Assembly: GCA_963667205.1 (NCBI GenBank)
Contig: OY762959.1
Coordinates: forward strand, 2,170,001 to 2,234,000
Origin: CF-162 sp963667205
Lineage (GTDB): Bacteria > Chloroflexota > Dehalococcoidia > SM23-28-2 > RBG-16-64-32
Reading direction: 5' to 3'
Length of the DNA: 64,000 nucleotides
The notes under the pieces were generated by a model, which ran no database searches, was not told the DNA's origin, and worked only from the letters and a program-made list of their open reading frames with translations. This document shows positions 52,237 to 61,528 of the stretch, piece by piece. Within the stretch, counting starts at the first letter, position 1; the number at the start of each line of letters is the position of its first letter. Both the position numbers and the translations under genes were made by a program.

Positions 52237-53256
52237 CTAGCCGAACGTCTTCGTCAGCGCGACGAACTTCGTCAGCCGCTCCTTCGCCGCGCCGGAGTCG
52301 ATCGATACGGCCGCTGCCTGCAGGCCGTCGCGGACGTTCGGCACGATGTCGGCGGCGACGAGGGCAGCGGCGGCGTTGAGGAGCACGACGTCGCGCAGAG
52401 CGCCGGTGTCGCCGTCGAGGAGCGCCGTCAGCATCTGCGCGTTCTCCTCAGGCGTACCGCCCTGGATCGCCCTGGGAACGGCGGTCGGCAGGCCCAGCTT
52501 GCGCGGGTCGATCGTGTACTCTTCGAACTCCCCCCGGCTGATCTCGTAGACAGGGTTCGGGCCGTCGAGCGTCAGCTCGTCGCTGCCGTCGTGGCCGTGG
52601 ATCACGAGCACGTGCTTGCTGCCGAGGCGGTCCAAGGCGGCGGCCATCAGGTTTGCCATCTCTGGCCGGGCGACGCCGAGCAGCTGGTGTTGCGCCCCGG
52701 ACGGGTTGGTGAGCGGGCCGAGGAGGTTGAACACGGTACGGACGCCCAGTTCGCGGCGTGTGGGCGCGGCGTGCTTCATCGCCGGGTGGAACGACTGGGC
52801 GAACATGAAGCCGAAGCCGGCCTCCTCGATGCACTGCGCCACCTGCTCTGGCGAGAGGTCGATCTTCGCGCCGAGGGCCTCCAGGACGTCGGCCGAGCCA
52901 CAGGCGCTGGACATCGCTCGATTGCCGTGCTTGGCGACACGCGCTCCGGCGCCGGCGGCGACGAACGCGGCTGCCGTCGAGACGTTGAAAGTGCCGCGGC
53001 CGTCGCCGCCCGTGCCGCAGGTGTCGAGCAGCGGGCCTTCGACGGCGACGCGCAGCGAGTGCTCCCGCATCGTGCGCGCCATCCCGGTGATCTCGTCGAC
53101 GGTCTCGCCCTTCATACGCAACGCGACGAGGAACGCGGCGAGCAGCACGGGCGTCGCTTCGCCGCGGAGGACGTCGTCCATCGCGTCGGCGGCTTCGTCC
53201 TCGGAGAGGTCGCGACGGTCGTCGACCAGTGCTGCGATCGCTTCTTTGATGCTCAT
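52237..53256 (-). CDS. trpD: Anthranilate phosphoribosyltransferase
   Basis: 339 residues. LLDTCGTGGDGRGTFNVSTAAAFVAAGAGARVAKHGNRAMSS-type text carries the PRPP-binding GTGGD and KHGNR motifs, and FMFAQSFHPAMKHAAPTRRELGVRTVFNLLGPLTNP the anthranilate site. Start ATG overlaps the stop of the unknown membrane protein as ATGA. Confidence 0.96.
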   Translation of the reverse strand: MSIKEAIAALVDDRRDLSEDEAADAMDDVLRGEATPVLLAAFLVALRMKGETVDEITGMARTMREHSLRVAVEGPLLDTCGTGGDGRGTFNVSTAAAFVAAGAGARVAKHGNRAMSSACGSADVLEALGAKIDLSPEQVAQCIEEAGFGFMFAQSFHPAMKHAAPTRRELGVRTVFNLLGPLTNPSGAQHQLLGVARPEMANLMAAALDRLGSKHVLVIHGHDGSDELTLDGPNPVYEISRGEFEEYTIDPRKLGLPTAVPRAIQGGTPEENAQMLTALLDGDTGALRDVVLLNAAAALVAADIVPNVRDGLQAAAVSIDSGAAKERLTKFVALTKTFG

Positions 53257-53786
53257 GAGTTCTTAGCGACCTTGGCGACCTTGGCGACCGTGGTCGCTCC
53301 GTTATCGTAGCCAACTGACGAGGGTACTAGGACTAACTCAGTTCTCCAGCGCCACCCGGCGGCGTCGTCGTACTCAACAGCGATAGCCTTTTCGGATTTG
53401 GACATGGCCAAGTCGAAGATCACGTCGTCTCCGACTGGATCATTGCTCGACATCCCCACCCGCTTGCTCGTATTCACAAGGCTTGGGCACTCGAATGCCA
53501 GGTTGACCGCCGGCCCGTTGCCGATGTTTTGATAGCACGCTATCCAGCGTCCGTCGGCGTGAGTGACGGGCTTGATCCACAGGGAGATCACTGGGCGCAT
53601 GGTAGCTTCCGCAATGTCGCGGCTCGCCTTGACCTGGCTAGCTGTAGCCGTTGAAATGGCGTGCGCAAATTTCGCGTACAACCCGGTAACCACGGCGAGA
53701 ACTGTCGTCGCGAGCACGAGCACCACGGTTGATGCGGCCTGCACCGCACCGCTGTTGTCATTGAGCCAGTCGATTTCGTTGCTCAT
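53253..53786 (-). CDS. Uncharacterised single-span membrane protein inside the trp operon
   Basis: 177 residues with one hydrophobic segment (VQAASTVVLVLATTVLAVVTGLY, about 15-37) after a short acidic N-terminus, then a soluble domain (PVISLWIKPVTHADGRWIACYQNIGNGPAVNLAF). The layout resembles small bacterial proteins with an N-terminal anchor and a beta-sandwich-like tail, but no named family is recognised. It overlaps trpG and trpD by ATGA on both sides, so it is fully coupled. Its base composition is visibly less GC-rich than the neighbouring genes and its last residues (VAKVAKVAKNS) come from a 9-bp tandem repeat, pointing to recent insertion. Confidence 0.7.
   Translation of the reverse strand: MSNEIDWLNDNSGAVQAASTVVLVLATTVLAVVTGLYAKFAHAISTATASQVKASRDIAEATMRPVISLWIKPVTHADGRWIACYQNIGNGPAVNLAFECPSLVNTSKRVGMSSNDPVGDDVIFDLAMSKSEKAIAVEYDDAAGWRWRTELVLVPSSVGYDNGATTVAKVAKVAKNS
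53266..53292. repeat. Three 9-bp tandem repeats at the 3' end of the membrane-protein gene
   Basis: GCGACCTTG, GCGACCTTG, GCGACCGTG at 53266, 53275 and 53284. The unit is a multiple of three, so copy-number change would alter the C-terminal VAK count without frameshift. Confidence 0.75.
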
Positions 53787-54355
53787 GGCTGCATCTCCAG
53801 GAAGTTCTTGAGCAGGTGCTTGCCCTCGCCGGTGAGGATCGACTCCGGGTGGAACTGCACGCCTTCGATGGCGTGCTTTCGGTGGCGTACGCCCATGATG
53901 ACTCCGCTGTCCGAGGTCGCGGTCACTTCCAGCTCGTCCTCCGGGAACGACTCCTTGCCGATGGCGAGAGAATGATAACGGATCGCCTCGAACGGGTTTG
54001 GCAGCCCGGCGAAGACGCCCTTGCCGTCGTGGCTGATCATCGACGTCTTGCCGTGCACGATCTCGCCGGCGCTGACCGTCTCGCCGCCGAACGCCTCGCC
54101 GACCGCCTGGTGGCCGAGACAGACGCCGAGCAGCGGCATTCGCCCCGCGAAGTGCTTGATCAGCGCCACGCTGATACCGGCTTCCTTCGGCGTGCAGGGA
54201 CCGGGCGAGACGACGATCTTCTCCGGGCCCATGGCGTCGATGTCCTCCACGGTCGCCTGGTCGTTGCGGACGACCTCGACCTCGGCGCCCAGCTCGCAGA
54301 GGTACTGGTAGAGGTTGTACGTGAACGAGTCGTAGTTATCGAGCAGAAGGATCAT
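53783..54355 (-). CDS. trpG: Anthranilate synthase glutamine amidotransferase subunit
   Basis: 190 residues. MILLLDNYDSFTYNLYQYL, VVSPGPCTPKEAG, nucleophile Cys79 in LLGVCLGHQAVGEAFGG and the His-Glu pair in GVQFHPESILT define a TrpG/PabA subunit. Supplies ammonia to TrpE. Start overlaps the stop of the SDR remnant by 4 bases. Confidence 0.95.
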   Translation of the reverse strand: MILLLDNYDSFTYNLYQYLCELGAEVEVVRNDQATVEDIDAMGPEKIVVSPGPCTPKEAGISVALIKHFAGRMPLLGVCLGHQAVGEAFGGETVSAGEIVHGKTSMISHDGKGVFAGLPNPFEAIRYHSLAIGKESFPEDELEVTATSDSGVIMGVRHRKHAIEGVQFHPESILTGEGKHLLKNFLEMQP

Positions 54356-54726
54356 TCTGCGTCTCCCTTCGCGACGAAGACCTGGCGGGGGACGGTGGCG
54401 CCGGAGATCTCGCGGCCAGCATCGCTGCAGAGGAAGACGACGGTCGGCACGATGTCCTCCGGCTGGCCGACTTGACCCGTCCGGTAAGCCTCGGCGATCT
54501 CGTCTTCGTTGATGTGTGCGCGCCAGAACGGCGTGTCGGTGACGCCGGGCGTGAAGGCGTTGACGCGAACGCCGTAGCGCGCGACCTCCATCGCCAGCGT
54601 CTCCGTGAAGCTGATGTCGGCGACGGCGACCGAGGCACCCTCGGCGGCGAAGCCGAGCGAGATCGCGCGGCCGATGCCGGAACCGGCGCCGGTGACGATG
54701 GCGACTCGGCTGCCGAGCGCGCCCAT
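54352..54726 (-). CDS. Internally deleted short-chain dehydrogenase remnant in the trp operon
   Basis: 124 residues instead of about 250. The N-terminus is a normal SDR (VAIVTGAGSGIGRAISLGFAAEGASVAVADIS), and the text then jumps to SFTETLAMEVARYGVRVNAFTPGVTDTPF, which in whole SDRs follows the Tyr-xxx-Lys helix. The NAG strand, the catalytic serine and the YxxxK pair are absent, so it cannot be catalytic. The join falls at an IS dipeptide present at both ends in relatives (ADIS and AGVIS), which suggests deletion between short repeats. The frame stays open and overlaps trpE and trpG, so it is still translated and may persist as a coupling spacer. Confidence 0.75.
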   Translation of the reverse strand: MGALGSRVAIVTGAGSGIGRAISLGFAAEGASVAVADISFTETLAMEVARYGVRVNAFTPGVTDTPFWRAHINEDEIAEAYRTGQVGQPEDIVPTVVFLCSDAGREISGATVPRQVFVAKGDAE

Positions 54727-56249
54727 CAGTAACCCAGGCTCCCCGTCAGCGCCGCCTGCTCCATCGCCTCGGCGTCATCGATCGCCTGCAGCGTGGCGCC
54801 GGCCTTGGTCAGCGTCTCCCGGTACTCCGTGTCCGGCACGCTGTCGTAGACGATGCCTCCGCCGGCCTGGATGTGCGCGACGCCGTCCTTGAGGACGATC
54901 GTGCGGATAGTGATGGCGGTGTCCATGTTGCCGGAGAAGTCGAAGTAGCCCACTGCGCCGCCGTACGGCCCGCGCCGGATCGGCTCCATCTCGTTGATGA
55001 TCTCCATCGCCCTGATCTTGGGCGCGCCGCTGAGCGTGCCGGCGGGGAAGCAGGCGCGCAGAGCGTCGTAAGCGGACATGCCTTCTTTGAGTTGCCCCGT
55101 GACACGCGAGACGAGGTGCATCAGGTGAGAGTAGCGCTCGATGACCATGAAGTCCTTGACGGTGACCGTGCCCGGCCGGCTGACGCGGCCGATGTCGTTG
55201 CGGCCGAGGTCGACGAGCATGACGTGCTCCGCGCGCTCCTTCTCATCGCCGGCGAGCTGCTGGGCGATGGCGGCGTCCTCGTCCGGGTCGGCGCCGCGGG
55301 GCATCGTGCCGGCGATCGGGTGCGTCTCGACGACGCCGTCCTCGACGCGGACGAGCATCTCCGGTGACGCGCCGATGATGTGGGCATCGCCTCCCGCCGA
55401 TCCGTTGCCCATCGCCACGTAATACATGTACGGCGAGGGGTTCACCATCCGCAGCGCCCGGTAGATCGAGAACGGGTGCGCAGAAGTCTCCCGCGAAAGG
55501 CGCTGAGAGGGCACGACCTGGATGACGTCGCCGGCGACGATATACTGCTTCGCCTGCTCGACCATCTCGTGATAGCGCTCACGCGTGACGCTCGAGTTGA
55601 CCTCCCCCCGGGCGTGGTAAGGCGCCGTCTGGTAGGGGCTGGCCGGCAGTGCGTGGTTGAGGCGCTGGGCCAGCTCCTCGATGCGCCAGCAGGCCTGCCG
55701 GTACGACGCCTCGACGTCGCCGTCGAGGCGGCAGTGGGCGGCGACCTTGATCACGTGCTTGATGTGGTCGAAGACGAGCAGCGAGTCGACGAACATGAAG
55801 AGCGCTTCCGGGAGGCCCTGAGGATCGTCGGCCGGCACCTGCACGCGCGGCTCGAAGTGGCGGACGGCGTCGTAGGCGAGGAAGCCGACGGCGCCGCCCG
55901 TGAAGCGCGGCAGCGAGGTCCGGGCCTCGGCGTCCTTCGGGTGCGCGATCTTGTAGCGCGACATCTCGGCCTCGACTTCACGCAGCGGATCGGATCCGTC
56001 CGCCGGGTCGGCGAAGGGGCCGCTGCGGTAGACGCGGTAGGGCTCCGTGCCGATGAAGCTGTAGCGCGCCAGCCGTTCGCCACCCTCGACGGACTCCAGC
56101 AGGAACGAGTGGTCGCCGCGCGCGACCTTGAGGTACGCTGAAACGGGCGTCTCCAGGTCGGCCGGAACGTCGCGGAAGACCGGTATCAGGTTGCTCTCGC
56201 CCCGCTTCGCTTCCGCCAGCGCATCCTCTAGCGACGGCTGATAGTTCAC
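54726..56249 (-). CDS. trpE: Anthranilate synthase component I
   Basis: 507 residues. The LLES motif (50-53) of tryptophan feedback binding is present, together with NPSPYMYYV, ASPEMLVRVEDGVVETHPIAGTMPRG, HVMLVDLGRNDIGRV and FPAGTLSGAPKIRAMEII of the chorismate-binding domain. Feedback inhibition by tryptophan is therefore expected in addition to transcriptional control by the T-box. ATG overlaps the trpS stop by 4 bases. Confidence 0.96.
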   Translation of the reverse strand: MNYQPSLEDALAEAKRGESNLIPVFRDVPADLETPVSAYLKVARGDHSFLLESVEGGERLARYSFIGTEPYRVYRSGPFADPADGSDPLREVEAEMSRYKIAHPKDAEARTSLPRFTGGAVGFLAYDAVRHFEPRVQVPADDPQGLPEALFMFVDSLLVFDHIKHVIKVAAHCRLDGDVEASYRQACWRIEELAQRLNHALPASPYQTAPYHARGEVNSSVTRERYHEMVEQAKQYIVAGDVIQVVPSQRLSRETSAHPFSIYRALRMVNPSPYMYYVAMGNGSAGGDAHIIGASPEMLVRVEDGVVETHPIAGTMPRGADPDEDAAIAQQLAGDEKERAEHVMLVDLGRNDIGRVSRPGTVTVKDFMVIERYSHLMHLVSRVTGQLKEGMSAYDALRACFPAGTLSGAPKIRAMEIINEMEPIRRGPYGGAVGYFDFSGNMDTAITIRTIVLKDGVAHIQAGGGIVYDSVPDTEYRETLTKAGATLQAIDDAEAMEQAALTGSLGY

Positions 56250-57328
56250 TCACTCACCTCCACGCCCTCGCTGCCGCGAAAGTACGTCAGGCCCATCGTT
56301 TCGCGGGCTGCTTCGAGCGTCTTGTGGCACTCATCACGGGCGCGCGCTGAGCCGGCCTGGATGATCTCGTCGACGTAACCCTTGTGGGCGGCGAACTTCT
56401 CGCGCCGGTCGCGGATCGGGTCGAGGAAGCGGTTGATGGCGGCGGCGAGCTTCGTCTTGACCTCGACGTCGCCGACCTTGCCCTGGCGGTAGCGGTCCGC
56501 CAGGTCGGCGACTTCATCCTTGTCGTCGTTGAACTCCTGATGGTAGATGAAGACCGGGTTGCCTTCGACGGTGCCCGGAATGTCGGCGCTGATGCGCTTC
56601 GGGTCGGTGAACATCCTGCGCACCTTTGCCTCGACGACGTCCGGCGGGTCCGAGAGCATGATCACGTTGCCGAGCGACTTGCTCGCCTTGGCCTGGCCGT
56701 CCGTGCCGATGAGCACGGGCGTGAGCGGTGCATCCGGCTCCGGGAATACCTGCCCGTACTTCTGGTTGAAGCGGCGCGCGATCTCCCGCGTTAGCTCGAC
56801 GTGCGACGCCTGGTCTCTGCCGACGGGCACGACGTCGCCGCGCACCATCAGAATGTCCGCCGACTGCAGCACCGGGTAAGAGAGGAGCGCCATCGACGCG
56901 GTCTCCAGCTTGAGGTCGCGCACTTGCTCCTTGAGCGTGGGGATTCGCTGCGCCCGGGGCACGCTGACGAGCGGCATGAAGAGCCAGAAGAGCTCCAGCA
57001 CCTCCGGCACGAGCGACTGCAGGTAGATCGTGGACTTCTCCGGGTCGATGCCAACGGCGAGGTAGTCCAGCACGCACTCCCGGATGTTCGGTCCGATCTC
57101 ATTGAGATCCGTGTTGCGTGTGGTGAGGACGTGCAGATCCGCGATGAGGACGAAGGTGTCGATCTTCTCCTGCAGGTCGAGGCGCATCTTAAGCGAGCCA
57201 ACGTAGTGGCCGAGGTGGAGGGCGCCTGTCGGCCGGTCGCCGGTGAGCATGCGTGTCCACTGCGGCTTGGCGGCTGTCCCGCCGCCGTCTGCTTTCGGTC
57301 CATTTCCCGGGTGTTCGTCTTTGCTCAT
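56246..57328 (-). CDS. trpS: Tryptophanyl-tRNA synthetase
   Basis: 360 residues from ATG 57328 with GGAGGA 6 bases upstream; the frame is open further but through the T-box terminator. HIGH-type motif in TGALHLGHYVGSL, ASMALLSYPVLQSADILM, PVGRDQASHVELTREIARRFN and the KMSKS-type KASKSLGN are all present. First gene of the trp operon and the direct target of the T-box leader; a link between charging and synthesis of tryptophan. Confidence 0.95.
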   Translation of the reverse strand: MSKDEHPGNGPKADGGGTAAKPQWTRMLTGDRPTGALHLGHYVGSLKMRLDLQEKIDTFVLIADLHVLTTRNTDLNEIGPNIRECVLDYLAVGIDPEKSTIYLQSLVPEVLELFWLFMPLVSVPRAQRIPTLKEQVRDLKLETASMALLSYPVLQSADILMVRGDVVPVGRDQASHVELTREIARRFNQKYGQVFPEPDAPLTPVLIGTDGQAKASKSLGNVIMLSDPPDVVEAKVRRMFTDPKRISADIPGTVEGNPVFIYHQEFNDDKDEVADLADRYRQGKVGDVEVKTKLAAAINRFLDPIRDRREKFAAHKGYVDEIIQAGSARARDECHKTLEAARETMGLTYFRGSEGVEVSE

Positions 57329-57346
57329 GCGATCTCCTCCGCGCAA

Positions 57347-57381
57347 TAAAAAAACCCTTCGCCCGTCAGGGGCGAGGGGTT
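57347..57381 (-). terminator. Intrinsic terminator of the T-box leader
   Basis: Minus strand AACCC-C-TCGCCC, loop CTGAC, GGGCGA-A-GGGTT followed by a T-run (57354-57348). Its 5' arm begins right after the T-box sequence, so pairing of that sequence with uncharged tRNA would prevent the hairpin. Confidence 0.85.
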
Positions 57382-57656
57382 CTCGCGGTGCCACCCTGGT
57401 TCGACCCGGCGTCAGCCGGGACCTTCGTTGTGACGCACGCCCCGAGGAGTCTCGAAGGATGCGCTGGGCCTGTAACGGTGCCCTCTCCGGCCTGGCCTAC
57501 TGTGATTCGGCTGGCGGCTCCTGGGTCCATTCGCTCGCTGCGCGGACGCTGGGCTTCCATCTGTTCCCGGCTCTCTGGGTCATCGCTTCCGCCTGAGGCG
57601 GACCGGTCTGGGTGGCGAGGTACTATTCCCGTTCGTTGCCGCTGGATATTTGGTTG
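57347..57656 (-). ncRNA. T-box riboswitch, tRNA-Trp specific, leading trpS and the trp operon
   Basis: The leader reads, in order: AGTA of the specifier-loop turn (57624-57621), AGAGAGCCGGG of the distal stem I loop (about 57576-57566), GAA-UGG-ACC with UGG as specifier (57529-57527), and the T-box AGGGTGGCACCGCG (57397-57384), followed by the terminator. A UGG codon specifies tryptophan, matching trpS and the trp genes downstream. Uncharged tRNA-Trp should bind the specifier and the T-box bulge and permit read-through. The whole gap 57329-57689 is taken up by promoter, leader and ribosome site. Confidence 0.9.
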
Positions 57657-57663
57657 TGCAGAA

Positions 57664-57689
57664 AGTTTACGGTTCGCCCCGGCAGGCTG

Positions 57690-57693
<4 letters not shown>
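57664..57693 (-). promoter_or_regulatory. Promoter of the T-box-trp operon
   Basis: Minus strand TTGACA (57693-57688), 18-bp spacer, TAAACT (57669-57664), placing the transcript start near 57656, just before stem I. The -35 overlaps the stop codon of the glucosidase gene. Confidence 0.7.
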
Positions 57694-59276
<1,583 letters not shown>

Positions 59277-59302
59277 TGGCAACGAGTCTAGTATCTCGCT
59301 TA

Positions 59303-59896
59303 CTACAGGGATAGCGGCTCGCGGCCGGGGCGCCGGCGCTCGCGGGCGATGATCGACTCGATCTCGGCGGCGGCGCGCTGGAGGTCGTCGTTGACGACTG
59401 CGTGGTCGAACTCGCCGGCGGCGTCCATCTCAGCAGAGGCTGTCTTAAGCCGGAGCGCTATCTGGCTTTCGCTGTCGCTACCCCGCTCGCGAAGGCGGCG
59501 CTCCATCTCCTCGCGCGATGGTGGCGAGACGAAGATGGTGAGCACGCCGGGCAGGCGCGTCTTGATGAAGCGCGCGCCCTGGATATCGGTGCGGAGGAGG
59601 ACATCTTTGCCATCGTCGACGACGAGGCGGACGGAGCTGAGAGGGACGCCTTTGTGCTGGCCGTAGACGACGGCGTGCTCCAGCATCTCGCCGTCGCGGA
59701 TCATGCGCTGGAACTCGTCCTCCGTGACGAAGTGGTAGTGGCGTCCGTCGGCCTCGCCTTCGCGCGGTGCGCGCGTGGTGGCGGTGACGGCGAAGCGGAT
59801 GGTGCTGCCGGGCCGTGAGCCGAGCGCGGCGGCGAGCGAGTCTTTGCCGGCGCCGGAGGGCCCGGTGAGGATGACGAGCAGCGGCGCGGCGGCCAC
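59303..59896 (-). CDS. gmk: Guanylate kinase
   Basis: 197 residues from GTG 59896. P-loop GPSGAGKDS (12-20), TTRAPREGEADGRHYHF GMP-binding region, EHAVVYGQHKGVP and DIQGARFIK follow. Converts GMP to GDP. Begins 5 bases after the remA stop, the pairing common in Firmicutes and Chloroflexota. Confidence 0.95.
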   Translation of the reverse strand: MAAAPLLVILTGPSGAGKDSLAAALGSRPGSTIRFAVTATTRAPREGEADGRHYHFVTEDEFQRMIRDGEMLEHAVVYGQHKGVPLSSVRLVVDDGKDVLLRTDIQGARFIKTRLPGVLTIFVSPPSREEMERRLRERGSDSESQIALRLKTASAEMDAAGEFDHAVVNDDLQRAAAEIESIIARERRRPGREPLSL

Positions 59897-59901
59897 CGGG
59901 A

Positions 59902-60195
59902 TTAGTCGGCCTGGGCCTTTTCGATCTTGCCGCTGCGGATGGCGGCGACGCGGCCCGCGAGCGCCTCCGGGGTGATGGCGACAAGCATGATCTGTCCGGT
60001 GTCTACGAAGACGGCTGCCTTGGTGCGCCGGCCGCTGGTGATGTCGATGATGTTCCGGATCCTCTTGCCTTCGCGGATCATGCGCTGGATAGGCGCGGGG
60101 CCGGGCGTGACGATGGCGAGCACCTTATTCACGGCGAGGAAGTTCCCGAAGCCAACGTGAACCAGTTCAGTGCTGCTGCGGGCTGCCTGAGCCAT
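59902..60195 (-). CDS. remA: RemA/DUF370-family regulator
   Basis: 97 residues from ATG 60195 with AGGGAG 8 bases upstream. VHVGFGNFLAVNKVLAIVTPGPAPIQRMIREGKRIRNIIDIT and RTKAAVFVDTGQIMLVAITPEAL are the entire DUF370 domain. In Bacillus subtilis RemA is a DNA-binding activator of extracellular matrix and osmoprotection operons; here it may likewise serve the polysaccharide locus, though it is 30 kb away. A palindrome overlapping its candidate promoter (60265-60280) could be its own site. Confidence 0.88.
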   Translation of the reverse strand: MAQAARSSTELVHVGFGNFLAVNKVLAIVTPGPAPIQRMIREGKRIRNIIDITSGRRTKAAVFVDTGQIMLVAITPEALAGRVAAIRSGKIEKAQAD

Positions 60196-60264
60196 GGCTC
60201 ATCTCCCTCTCGTCATCCCGGGCCAGCAGTGCGGGGCGTGCCGTTCCCGCCCGGAAACCCATTC

Positions 60265-60307
60265 CCTGAACGCGTTCAGGATACCAAAACAGCTCTCAGA
60301 GTGCCAA
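60265..60307 (-). promoter_or_regulatory. Promoter with 16-bp palindrome before remA-gmk
   Basis: Minus strand TTGGCA (60307-60302), 18-bp spacer, TATCCT (60283-60278). A perfect palindrome CCTGAACGCGTTCAGG covers 60265-60280, overlapping the end of the -10 and the expected start point: a repressor-type position. About 70 bases before the remA ATG. Confidence 0.5.
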
Positions 60308-60355
60308 GGCTGGCTATATCGGGGTGACAACACCGCTCGCGCGCCGGGGCGCCGG

Positions 60356-61495
60356 TCAATCATCGCCCTGGCGCTTCGCCTTTTCTTCGCGTTCGCGCTC
60401 CAGCTTCTCGAGGTCCCGGCGGATTCCCTCTTCCATCTTTTCGCCCAGCGACAGGCGGTGCTTCTTGCCCTCCGGTCCTGCCTCCTGGCGCGCCTCCATC
60501 AGCTCTGGGATCTTGCTCACGCGCCGGATGTTCTCCGCCATCATGCCGCCGACGAGGACGTCCAGGAACGCTCGCCCTCGGTCTACCTCCGGGCCTTTGG
60601 CAGCGCTTTCGCGTCGCGGCGGGTTGGTGATGAATTCGTCGCGCTGGAGTTTCGCCTCGGCAAAGAGCTTGAAGAGCTCCTCGTCCTGGGCGTCGCTCAG
60701 CATTCCTCGCAGCCGCTGTAGCTCTTCGGCCAGGCGGTCGAGCCAGTGAATGATCGCCTCGCGGTTCGTCTTCCAGATAGCGTTGCTCATGGACGGGTCG
60801 CCCGACGCGAGGCGTGTCATATCGCGAAAGCCGGTAGAAGCCAGCTGACCCAGGTCGTCCCAGGACGGGCTCTGGCGCAGGAGGCCGAAGAGAGCGGTGG
60901 CGGTGATCAGCGGCAGGTGGCTCGTCGCTGCGGCGTATACGTCGTGCTCGTCGGCTTCGATGAACATCGGCTCGGCGCCCAGGGCCTGCGCCAGGCCGGT
61001 AACGCCCTGGATCGCGGCCGGCGAAGCGTCCACGGTGGGGACGACGCAGTAGGCGCACCCCTCGAAGAGCGCGGCGTCGGCGTGGTCGATGCCCGTCAGC
61101 TCCTTGCCGGCCATCGGGTGCCCGCCGATGAAGCTGACGCTCTCCGGCAGCAGCTCGGCCGCCCACTTCATCACCTCGCTCTTGGTACTCGCCGTGTCGG
61201 TGACGAGGGCGCCTTCGGCGAGATGCGGCGCGATCGCCGTAAAGACGTCGCGCAGGGCCGCGATGGGGACGGCGACAATAACTAGCCGGGCGTCGCGCAC
61301 GGCACGGGCCAGGTCGTGCTCGCTGCGGTCGACCGCGCTGGCCTTCTTCGCGGCACGCTCACGCGAGCCGTCGATGTCCGAGCCGACGATCTCCAGCCCG
61401 GGCAGCCCTGAGGCCTTGAGCCGGAGGCCGATCGAACCGCCGATGAGGCCGAGACCGATGATGACGACGCGGCGGGGTTCCGCTTTCTCGCTCAT
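60356..61495 (-). CDS. tyrA: Prephenate dehydrogenase with charged C-terminal extension
   Basis: 379 residues. VVIIGLGLIGGSIGLRLKA is the NAD site (14-21), GGHPMAGKELTGIDHADAALFEG the prephenate-binding segment with the catalytic His, and DEHDVYAAATSHLPLITATAL the second signature. Residues after about 285 exceed the usual enzyme: RRESAAKGPEVDRGRAF, then a highly charged tail (LEKLEREREEKAKRQGDD) with no ACT domain. The tail may hold a coiled coil. Supplies tyrosine from chorismate; feedback by an ACT domain is not expected. Confidence 0.88.
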   Translation of the reverse strand: MSEKAEPRRVVIIGLGLIGGSIGLRLKASGLPGLEIVGSDIDGSRERAAKKASAVDRSEHDLARAVRDARLVIVAVPIAALRDVFTAIAPHLAEGALVTDTASTKSEVMKWAAELLPESVSFIGGHPMAGKELTGIDHADAALFEGCAYCVVPTVDASPAAIQGVTGLAQALGAEPMFIEADEHDVYAAATSHLPLITATALFGLLRQSPSWDDLGQLASTGFRDMTRLASGDPSMSNAIWKTNREAIIHWLDRLAEELQRLRGMLSDAQDEELFKLFAEAKLQRDEFITNPPRRESAAKGPEVDRGRAFLDVLVGGMMAENIRRVSKIPELMEARQEAGPEGKKHRLSLGEKMEEGIRRDLEKLEREREEKAKRQGDD

Positions 61496-61528
61496 GACGC
61501 TACAGAAGCTTAGCAGGCGGGGCGTGGT

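Noticed and set aside
57557..57559. An earlier UGG in the leader as T-box specifier
   Set aside because: It sits in the distal stem I element that follows AGAGAG; the GAA-UGG-ACC context at 57529-57527 fits the usual specifier position better.
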